This document shows, piece after piece, positions 1 through 5,236 of a stretch of DNA of 6,175 nucleotides. The stretch is from positions 1 to 6,175 of the forward strand of contig DWZY01000052.1 of the NCBI GenBank assembly GCA_019117325.1. Reading direction: 5' to 3'. A program made the translations under genes and the position numbers. This stretch comes from Candidatus Brevibacterium intestinigallinarum (lineage in GTDB: Bacteria > Actinomycetota > Actinomycetes > Actinomycetales > Brevibacteriaceae). How positions within the stretch are numbered: the first letter of the stretch is position 1; every line of letters starts with the position of its first letter. The notes beneath the pieces were generated by a model, which had not been told where the DNA came from, made no database searches, and worked only from the letters and a program-made list of their open reading frames with translations.

Positions 1-717
1 CGCCTGCGCGCGCCCGGTCGCAGTGAGCCACTGCGCGGCGGCGGCATTGAGGCTGCCCGTCACGGGGTCCTCGCGCATGGATCCGCTCTCCTGCCCGAAG
101 AAGGCGCGCAGCTCGAAGTCCGTATCCGCATCCGCGTCCTGGGCACCGATCACGCCGATCTTCCAGGCACCCGCATGCCCGGACACATCCGGGCTCAGGT
201 CCAGGACGGTCTGCGCGCTGTCGAGGAGGACGCCCACCCAGCCGGGACCGTTGTCCAGCCACTCCGCGTCGACCACGCGAGCCGGATCCACGCCGAGGAT
301 CTCGATGACGGAGGTCAGCAGCTCCGGGTCGACCGCGCCGGATCGGATGCGCGGCGGCGCACCGAACGCCAGGATCTCGTCCTCGATGCGAACGGGGATC
401 AGTCCGGCGGCGCACTCCTGGACGACGAGTCCCTGCTCACGAGGAACACCACCGGCATCGAGCCAGGCGCGCGCTGTCCCCAACGTCGGATGACCGGCGA
501 ACGGCAGCTCCGTGCCCAGGGCGAAGATGCGCACCCGGTAGTCGGCACCGGGGTCCGATGGCGGGAGGACGAACGTGCACTCGGAGAGGTTCGACCAGAT
601 GGAGAACCTGCGCATGGTCTCCTCGTCGATCCCCTCCGCGTCCAGGACGACCGCGAGCGGGTTGCCCGTGCACGGACCGGAACCGAAGACGTCGACCTGC
701 CTGAAGGAGTGAGTCAT
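1..717 (-). CDS. PhzF-family isomerase/epimerase-like protein (3' end cut by window)
   Basis: The visible 239 residues are the N-terminal part of a PhzF/YddE-type protein; the family is usually about 260-300 residues, so roughly 30-60 C-terminal residues lie outside. Seen: an N-terminal strand ending in the GNPLAVV motif (residues 18-24), NLSECTFV with the catalytic-type Glu46, LPFAGHPTLG with His76, and EDPVTGSLNAAAAQWL with Asp217. These match the Glu, His and Asp acid/base residues of Pseudomonas PhzF, so the protein looks catalytically competent. The family folds like diaminopimelate epimerase; PhzF itself isomerises a dihydro-hydroxyanthranilate, but most members have no known substrate and no phenazine genes are visible here. 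No signal peptide, so cytosolic. The ATG at 715-717 is preceded by an AGGG about 7 nt upstream. It lies 97 bp downstream of the GGT-family gene on the same strand and may be co-transcribed. Family call is firm; function is open. Confidence 0.9.
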   Translation of the reverse strand, partial: MTHSFRQVDVFGSGPCTGNPLAVVLDAEGIDEETMRRFSIWSNLSECTFVLPPSDPGADYRVRIFALGTELPFAGHPTLGTARAWLDAGGVPREQGLVVQECAAGLIPVRIEDEILAFGAPPRIRSGAVDPELLTSVIEILGVDPARVVDAEWLDNGPGWVGVLLDSAQTVLDLSPDVSGHAGAWKIGVIGAQDADADTDFELRAFFGQESGSMREDPVTGSLNAAAAQWLTATGRAQA

Positions 718-814
718 GCGCTCACCCTACGCGCAGGATCGGCCCACCATGATCGGCCCGCACGGCATCCGGACCCACGGCATCCGGACACCCCGCGTCT
801 GAGCACGCGCAGGA
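718..814. repeat. Spacer built of short direct repeats between the GGT-family and PhzF-family genes
   Basis: Three direct-repeat pairs occupy much of this 97-bp spacer. CACGGCATCCGGAC occurs twice in tandem with a 15-bp period (761-774 and 776-789). ACGCGCAGGATC occurs at 729-740 and exactly again at 805-816, the second copy running into the stop codon of the GGT-family gene. GATCGGCCC occurs at 737-745 and 751-759. A 5-bp inverted repeat, CGCGT/ACGCG with a 6-nt loop (794-809), sits just after the GGT-family stop but has no T-run, so I do not call it a terminator. The pattern fits local slippage or duplication; a binding role is possible but unsupported. Confidence 0.6.
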
Positions 815-2476
815 TCAGTGCCCCACGGCCTGGCCGTCGCCGCGCGGGTCCGCGCCGCCCTCGTACAGGCCCGTGTCCCGATGCCTGCGGATCGCCGCCG
901 CGTGGCCCAGCGTCCCGTCCCAGGCCGGCGTGATCGCGACAGGCTGTCCGCGCAGCGCCAGCTCCCGGATGACCTCCGGCTCGATCCGGGCCTCCAGCTT
1001 GAGGTCCGAGTCGGACACGCCCCACGTGCGCCCGTACAGCCAGCGCGGCGCCTCGATCGCCTGCTGCACGTCGAAGCCGTAGTCGATGATTCGGGTGAGG
1101 ACGGCCGCCTGCGTCTGCGGCTGTCCCTCTCCGCCCATCGTGCCGTAGGCCAGGACCGGCTCCCCGTCCTCCATGACAAGGGCCGGGATGATCGTGTGGA
1201 ACGTCTTCTTCCCGGGCTCCAGCGTGTTCGGGTGAGACGCGTCCAGTGAGAAGAACGAGCCGCGGTTCTGCGGGATCACACCCGTCTCACCGGCGATGAT
1301 GCCGGATCCGAAGTCGTGGTACGGCGACTGGATGATGGACACCATCATCCCCTGCGAGTCGGCCGCCGCGAAGTAGACGGTGTCACCCGTGGGTGCCGTC
1401 CTGGCCGCATCATCTCCGTGGCGCAGACCCGGTTCGACCGCCGGCCCGTCCAGCGCACGCTCCATGCTGATGAGGCTCCGCCGCTGATCCGCATACTCCT
1501 TCGACAGGAGCGTCTCCAGCGGGATGTCGACGAAGCCGGGGTCGGTGAGCCACTCGTCGCGGTCTGCGAACGCGACCTTCACCGCCTCGACGATGAGGTG
1601 GTAGTAGTCTGCCCCGCCCTCCGGGATCGCCGTGAGGTCGAAGCCTTCCAGCAGATTGAGGATCTGCAGTGCGGCCATGCCCTGCGTGGCCGGCGGCAGC
1701 TGGTAGACGGTGCGCCCCCGGTACGTGGTGGAGATCGGCTCGACCCACCGCGCGCGGTAGTCCGCCAGATCCTGCGCCCGGAGAGGCGAGCCCTGCTCCG
1801 CCAGGGCCGCGGTGAAGGCCTGCGCGAACTCGCCCTCGTAGAAGTAGCCGCGGGCACCGCCCTCTGCCAGTCTCCGCAGGGTGGCGGCGAGCGCCGGCTG
1901 CCGCAGCAGCGCACCCTCGCGCACCGGCGACTCCCCCGCCGCGAACACATCTGCGATCCGGTCGTCGGTCTTGAGCAGGTTCCAGTCGGTCGCGATCCAG
2001 TCGGCCAGCGACCGGGTGACCGCGACGCCGTTCTCCGCCAGCTCGATCGCATCCGTGAACAGGTCCGCCCAGGGCAGGCGACCATAGCGCTCGTGCGCCT
2101 CCCGCCAGCCGTCGACGGCCCCCGGGACCGTGAGTGCGGCCAGCGCCCCGCGCATCGGGATCTGGGCCTCGTGCCCGGCCTCCGCGTAGAACTCCCGCGT
2201 CGCCGCCGAGGCCGCGGGCCCGTTCGCCTCGAGCGCCTCCACCCCGTCGACCGGTCCGCCGGCCAGCAGCATGAAGCAGTCACCGCCCAGCCCGGCCATG
2301 TGCGGGTAGGCGACGGCCAGCACCGTGTTCGTCACGATCGCCGCGTCGACAGCCGACCCGCCCCGGCGCAGCGCCGCGTTCCCCGCCTCGGAGGCGAGGT
2401 AGTGAGGACTCGTCACTATCCCGCGCGCGGCGAGGACCGGCGGACGGCCGGTGCGGGGTCCCGTGTGGTGTGCCAT
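815..2476 (-). CDS. Gamma-glutamyltransferase-family Ntn-hydrolase (cytosolic, non-classical)
   Basis: A 553-residue member of the gamma-glutamyltransferase family, whose precursors self-cleave so that a Thr becomes the new N-terminus and nucleophile. Seen: the large-subunit part (about 1-365) with GGSAVDAAIVTN (39-50) and HMAGLGGDCFML (59-70), then GDTVYF, where Thr366 is the predicted cleavage site and nucleophile, and the small-subunit part with IIQSPYHDFGSG (381-392), QNRGSFFSLD (403-412), KTFHTIIPALV (424-434) and MGGEGQPQTQAAVL (447-460). There is no signal peptide, unlike periplasmic or secreted classical GGT. The position of the Arg that binds the glutamyl alpha-carboxylate in E. coli GGT (IDFRE) appears as LEANG (Asn85), and the Ser-Ser pair before SPT appears as His427-Thr428. 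This resembles YwrD- and oxamate amidohydrolase (HpxW)-like branches, so hydrolysis of another amide is as likely as transpeptidation. The ATG has AAGGAG at 2482-2487, 5 nt away. Family firm, substrate unknown. Confidence 0.93.
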   Translation of the reverse strand: MAHHTGPRTGRPPVLAARGIVTSPHYLASEAGNAALRRGGSAVDAAIVTNTVLAVAYPHMAGLGGDCFMLLAGGPVDGVEALEANGPAASAATREFYAEAGHEAQIPMRGALAALTVPGAVDGWREAHERYGRLPWADLFTDAIELAENGVAVTRSLADWIATDWNLLKTDDRIADVFAAGESPVREGALLRQPALAATLRRLAEGGARGYFYEGEFAQAFTAALAEQGSPLRAQDLADYRARWVEPISTTYRGRTVYQLPPATQGMAALQILNLLEGFDLTAIPEGGADYYHLIVEAVKVAFADRDEWLTDPGFVDIPLETLLSKEYADQRRSLISMERALDGPAVEPGLRHGDDAARTAPTGDTVYFAAADSQGMMVSIIQSPYHDFGSGIIAGETGVIPQNRGSFFSLDASHPNTLEPGKKTFHTIIPALVMEDGEPVLAYGTMGGEGQPQTQAAVLTRIIDYGFDVQQAIEAPRWLYGRTWGVSDSDLKLEARIEPEVIRELALRGQPVAITPAWDGTLGHAAAIRRHRDTGLYEGGADPRGDGQAVGH

Positions 2477-2481
2477 GGGCG

Positions 2482-2487
2482 CTCCTT
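2482..2487 (-). promoter_or_regulatory. Ribosome binding site of the GGT-family gene
   Basis: AAGGAG on the minus strand, 5 nt before the ATG at 2474-2476. It supports this start and argues against an upstream extension that would add a signal peptide, so the enzyme is expected to stay in the cytosol. Confidence 0.7.
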
Positions 2488-2512
2488 CGGTCTCGTCACG
2501 ACAGCATCGGAC

Positions 2513-2547
2513 GGCGGTCCTTCGTTCCTCATTCGAACAGAACCGCC
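2513..2547 (-). repeat. Imperfect inverted repeat in the leader of the GGT-family gene
   Basis: The arms GGCGGTCC (2513-2520) and GAACCGCC (2540-2547) pair at 7 of 8 positions around a 19-nt loop. Inside, TTCG (2521-2524) and CGAA (2534-2537) can pair further with a small bulge. It begins 37 nt upstream of the start codon at 2476, a position suitable for an operator or a leader hairpin. It could be chance in GC-rich DNA. Confidence 0.35.
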
Positions 2548-2691
2548 CTGCAGTCGCGCGGTGAGTCCGCTGTGCGGGATCCCCGTTGTTGAGTGCGGTG
2601 ACAGCAGTTCAGGTTCACCACCTCGGCCAGAATCAATATCGTTCACAGCAAGAATCAATGTACTTTTCTTCGAGATCCTGTACGAAAAACC

Positions 2692-2721
2692 TGGACAGGG
2701 GCATTCACAATCCATTAGCTT
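2692..2721 (+). promoter_or_regulatory. Candidate promoter for the dehydrogenase-transporter operon
   Basis: TGGACA (2692-2697) matches five of six bases of the -35 consensus TTGACA. After an 18-bp spacer comes TAGCTT (2716-2721), which fits the loose actinobacterial -10 pattern TANNNT. Transcription would begin near 2728, giving a leader of about 60 nt. One TTCACA lies in the spacer and another starts inside the -10, so a repressor reading that repeat would block this promoter. A weaker alternative is TTCACC (2614-2619), 17 bp, TATCGT (2637-2642). Prediction by eye only. Confidence 0.3.
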
Positions 2722-2778
2722 CACAGACGACCCGGACTTCGCACTGTGCCGTGCGATCTGCAGGACAACGATGTCGAC

Positions 2779-2783
2779 AGGAG
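2779..2783 (+). promoter_or_regulatory. Ribosome binding site deciding the alcohol dehydrogenase start
   Basis: AGGAG lies 7 nt before the ATG at 2791. The reading frame stays open upstream to a GTG at 2746, but the extra residues do not resemble this family and that GTG has no comparable Shine-Dalgarno sequence, so 2791 is preferred. Confidence 0.75.
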
Positions 2784-2790
2784 ATGCTCC

Positions 2791-3846
2791 ATGAAGGTTT
2801 TCGCCACCACGGGCCCCGATGCCCCGCTCCAGGAGATGGAGATCGACTCCCCCTCCCCCACCGGCCGTCAGGTGCTCCTGCGCGTCACGCACAGCGGCGT
2901 CTGCCACACGGACACCCACAGCCATTCCGGCGGCTACGACCTGGGTGACGGAGCCTGGCTGTCGATCGCGGATCGCGGCCTGGAGTACCCGGCCGTGTTC
3001 GGCCACGAGATCGTGGGCGAGGTCATCGCCGTGGGCCCCGATGCCCAGGGAGTCCAGCCGGGCGACAGCCGCATCGTGTTCCCGTGGATCGGCTGCGGTG
3101 AGTGCAGCCGATGCCTCGCCGGTGACTCGAACCTCTGCGCCACCAGCCGTGCGATCGGCGTGTTCCGCTGGGGCGGGTTCGCCACGGAGGTCCTGGTGCC
3201 GGACTCGGACGTCCTCGTCGACCACGAGGGCCTCGATCCCAGCTGGGCCGCGACCCTCGCCTGCAGCGGCCTCACCTCGTACTCCTCCGTCCGCCGCGTG
3301 CTGCCGCTGACGGACGAGGAGACGGTCGCCGTCATCGGCACCGGCGGCGTGGGCCTTGCGGCGATCGCCCTTCTGTCGCGCATGACGGGAGCCCGGATCG
3401 TCGCTGTCGACGTGTCCGACGCGAATCTTGAGAACGCCGCGCGGCTGGGGGCGCACGTGACGGTGAACTCGCGAAGCCTGGGCGACACCGGCCTCGCGGA
3501 GCACCTGGGCGGCCCCGTCCAGGCGGTCGTCGACTTCGTGAACACCGGCGACACCTTCGCCTTCGCACTGGCCGCCGTCGCCAAGGGCGGGACCGTCGTC
3601 CCGGTGGGCCTCTTCGGCGGCAGCACCGCCGTCTCGACCGCGATGCTGCCGCTCAAGGCCGTCTCGATCCTCGCGAACTACGTGGGCAACCTCGCGGACC
3701 TGCGCGCCCTGGTCGACATGGCGAAGTCGCAGGACCTGCCGCGCATCCCGATCACAGAGCAGCCGCTCACCCTGGAGAACACCGCCCGGAGCCTCAGCGC
3801 TCTGACCGACGGAACCGCGACGGGTCGCACCGTCCTGGTGGGATGA
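2791..3846 (+). CDS. Zinc-dependent alcohol dehydrogenase (MDR family, 6-hydroxyhexanoate dehydrogenase-like)
   Basis: A 351-residue medium-chain dehydrogenase/reductase predicted to oxidise an alcohol to an aldehyde with NAD(P) in the cytosol. Seen: catalytic zinc ligands Cys38 (GVCHTD), His72 (FGHEIVGEV) and Cys158 (LACSG); structural zinc Cys102, Cys105, Cys108 and Cys116 (GCGECSRC...NLC); Rossmann motif GTGGVG (183-188); and Asp207 at the end of the second Rossmann strand (VAVDVSD), which favours NAD over NADP. The insert YDLGDGAWLSIADRG (49-63) and the stretches VFPWIGCG and ATLACSGLTSYS resemble the 6-hydroxyhexanoate / 6-hydroxycyclohexene-carboxylate dehydrogenase branch, from memory of that family. 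Length is normal and all key residues are present. It is first in a tight operon with an MHS transporter and an aldehyde dehydrogenase, which suggests a two-step alcohol-to-acid oxidation. The exact substrate is inferred, not shown. Confidence 0.93.
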   Translation: MKVFATTGPDAPLQEMEIDSPSPTGRQVLLRVTHSGVCHTDTHSHSGGYDLGDGAWLSIADRGLEYPAVFGHEIVGEVIAVGPDAQGVQPGDSRIVFPWIGCGECSRCLAGDSNLCATSRAIGVFRWGGFATEVLVPDSDVLVDHEGLDPSWAATLACSGLTSYSSVRRVLPLTDEETVAVIGTGGVGLAAIALLSRMTGARIVAVDVSDANLENAARLGAHVTVNSRSLGDTGLAEHLGGPVQAVVDFVNTGDTFAFALAAVAKGGTVVPVGLFGGSTAVSTAMLPLKAVSILANYVGNLADLRALVDMAKSQDLPRIPITEQPLTLENTARSLSALTDGTATGRTVLVG

Positions 3847-3848
3847 GG
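3845..3848 (+). promoter_or_regulatory. Ribosome binding site supporting the inner transporter start
   Basis: GAGG sits 6 nt before the ATG at 3855 and overlaps the alcohol dehydrogenase stop codon (3844-3846). The competing ATG at 3843 overlaps that stop as ATGA but has only GGTGGG directly against it, too close to work well. I therefore favour 3855; re-initiation at 3843 would add four residues. Confidence 0.5.
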
Positions 3849-3854
3849 CCGACG

Positions 3855-5204
3855 ATGACGCACTCCAGTATCACCACGCCGTCCACTCCCCCGCCCGCGC
3901 AGTCCCTGTCCAGGCGACAGCGCACCACCTCGCTCGTCGCCGTCGTCTCCGGGAACTTCCTCGAGTGGTTCGACTGGACTGTCTATGCGATCTTCACGAC
4001 GTACATCGCGGCGAACTTCTTCGATCACACCGACGGCGCCTCCGCAGTCCTCATGACTCTGGGCGTGTTCGCCGGCGGCTTCCTGGCGCGCCCGATCGGC
4101 GGACTCATCTTCGGCCGCGTGGGCGACAAGCTGGGCCGGAAGACGGCGCTCGTCATCGCCATGATCCTCATGGGAGTCGGCAGCGGCCTCATCGCCGTCA
4201 TGCCCACATATGACTCGATCGGCGTGTGGGCGTCCCTGGGCCTGTTCGCGGCCCGCCTCATCCAGGGCATCGCCCACGGCGGCGAGTCCGGCAACGCCTA
4301 CACCTACCTGGCGGAGATCGCACCCAAGGACAAGCGCGGACTCTGGGGATCCAGCATCATGTTCACCGTCACGCTGGGCGTCATGGCGGCCACGGCACTG
4401 GGTGCGCTGCTCACGTCGCTCCTGGCGCCGGAGCCCATGAACGACTGGGGCTGGCGGATCGCGTTCGGCATCGGCGCAGTCCTCGCCCTCGCCGCGCTCT
4501 TCGTCCGCAGGAAGGCGGAGGAGAGCCAGTTCTTCGAGGAGGTCAAGGAGGAGCCCGCATCCGCACGGACGCAGGTCAGCCGGAAGCACCTCACGATCAT
4601 CGCGATCAGGATCGTCCTGCTCACCTCGCTCACCATGGTCCTCTACTACACGTGGATGAGCTTCTTCTCCGCCTACGCGATCAGTTCGAAGGGCATGGAT
4701 GAGAACGGGGCATACCTCGCCAGCCTGGGTGCCCAGATCATCGCCCTCATCGCGCTTCCGCTCTGGGGTGCGCTGTCGGATCGGATCGGCCGCAAGCGCC
4801 AGCTGAAGATCTGGTCCCTGGCGGTCATGGTCGTCGTCTTCCCCGTGAGCTGGCTCCTCACCGATGAGCCCTGGACCCTGTTCATCGCGCAGTCGCTGGC
4901 GCTCATCGTGTGGGCGGCGCAGGCATCGATCCACTCGACCGTTATGGCCGAGCAGGCCCCCACCGAGGCCCGGTCCACGAGCGTGGGCGTCTGGTCGTCC
5001 GTCGGTGCAGCCCTGACTGGCGGCACCGCTCCCTACCTCAACACGTGGCTCACCGGTCAGGGCCTGGAGTGGGTGTTCTCCGTCTACATCATCGCGCTGG
5101 CGGTCGTCACCCTCATCACCCTCCGCTTCATCCCGGAGACCGCGGGCGTCCCCATGGACGAGATCCCGATGCCAGGAGACGACGAGCACCCCGACGCCGT
5201 CTGA
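3855..5204 (+). CDS. MFS transporter, metabolite:H+ symporter (MHS) family
   Basis: A 449-residue inner-membrane protein of the MHS family, which also holds KgtP (alpha-ketoglutarate), ShiA (shikimate) and ProP (proline/betaine); members import organic acids or zwitterions with protons. Seen: the opening motif SGNFLEWFDWTVY (32-44) at the first helix; loop 2-3 signature ARPIGGLIFGRVGDKLGRKTAL (78-99, read as key residues R79, G90, D91, R95); AARLIQGIAHGGESG (132-146) in helix 4; a polar central loop (about 217-246, rich in Glu, Arg and Lys); the repeated signature GALSDRIGRKRQ (305-316) in loop 8-9; and FIPETAG (425-431) after the last helix. Hydrophobic stretches fit 12 helices and the length is typical. 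Its position between alcohol and aldehyde dehydrogenases suggests it imports their substrate. An ATG at 3843 overlapping the upstream stop is an alternative start. Substrate cannot be read from the sequence. Confidence 0.93.
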   Translation: MTHSSITTPSTPPPAQSLSRRQRTTSLVAVVSGNFLEWFDWTVYAIFTTYIAANFFDHTDGASAVLMTLGVFAGGFLARPIGGLIFGRVGDKLGRKTALVIAMILMGVGSGLIAVMPTYDSIGVWASLGLFAARLIQGIAHGGESGNAYTYLAEIAPKDKRGLWGSSIMFTVTLGVMAATALGALLTSLLAPEPMNDWGWRIAFGIGAVLALAALFVRRKAEESQFFEEVKEEPASARTQVSRKHLTIIAIRIVLLTSLTMVLYYTWMSFFSAYAISSKGMDENGAYLASLGAQIIALIALPLWGALSDRIGRKRQLKIWSLAVMVVVFPVSWLLTDEPWTLFIAQSLALIVWAAQASIHSTVMAEQAPTEARSTSVGVWSSVGAALTGGTAPYLNTWLTGQGLEWVFSVYIIALAVVTLITLRFIPETAGVPMDEIPMPGDDEHPDAV

Positions 5205-5225
5205 CCGCCACCTGTCCCACCACCC

Positions 5226-5230
5226 AGGAG
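5226..5230 (+). promoter_or_regulatory. Ribosome binding site of the aldehyde dehydrogenase
   Basis: AGGAG lies 6 nt before the ATG at 5237, inside the 32-bp gap after the transporter stop. The gap shows no terminator-like hairpin, so read-through from the transporter is expected. Confidence 0.7.
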
Positions 5231-5236
5231 CACGCC

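Larger units (their letters stand above)
2477..2790. promoter_or_regulatory. Divergent intergenic control region
   Basis: This 314-bp region separates the start of the minus-strand GGT-family gene from the start of the plus-strand alcohol dehydrogenase, so it must carry the signals for both transcripts. No convincing coding region is seen. Its core (about 2630-2730) is clearly richer in A/T than the flanking genes. It contains AGAATCAAT twice (2629-2637 and 2651-2659, 22 bp apart), TTCACA three times (2642-2647, 2704-2709, 2720-2725) plus a TTCACC (2614-2619), and TGTAC twice, 20 bp apart (2659-2663 and 2679-2683). An imperfect inverted repeat lies at 2513-2547. No regulator gene is in the window, so the controlling protein is unknown. 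I see no convincing minus-strand promoter. Confidence 0.7.

Noticed and set aside
1..717. Phenazine biosynthesis, suggested by the PhzF-family protein.
   Set aside because: PhzF-family proteins are widespread outside phenazine producers, and no other phenazine gene (PhzA/B, D, E, G type) occurs in the window.
794..809. A possible terminator hairpin after the GGT-family gene (CGCGT, 6-nt loop, ACGCG).
   Set aside because: Only five base pairs and no T-run on the minus strand, so it does not meet the usual criteria for an intrinsic terminator.
2741..2754. Short palindrome GCAC-T-GTGC followed by GTGC upstream of the alcohol dehydrogenase.
   Set aside because: Four-base arms are expected by chance in DNA of this composition and nothing else supports a binding site.
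1316..2794. A 492-codon open frame on the plus strand, antisense to the GGT-family gene and running through the divergent region.
   Set aside because: The product is low-complexity Arg-rich sequence with no family resemblance, and it overlaps a gene with clear conserved motifs.
2416..3504. A 362-codon minus-strand frame spanning the divergent region and the alcohol dehydrogenase.
   Set aside because: It opposes the alcohol dehydrogenase, whose zinc ligands and Rossmann motif are all intact, and has no domain or ribosome binding site of its own that I can see.
3678..5189. A 503-codon open frame on the minus strand, antisense to the transporter.
   Set aside because: It is an artefact of GC-rich codon bias: the translation is rich in Arg, Asp, Glu and Gly with no recognisable domain, and the plus strand encodes a full MHS transporter here.
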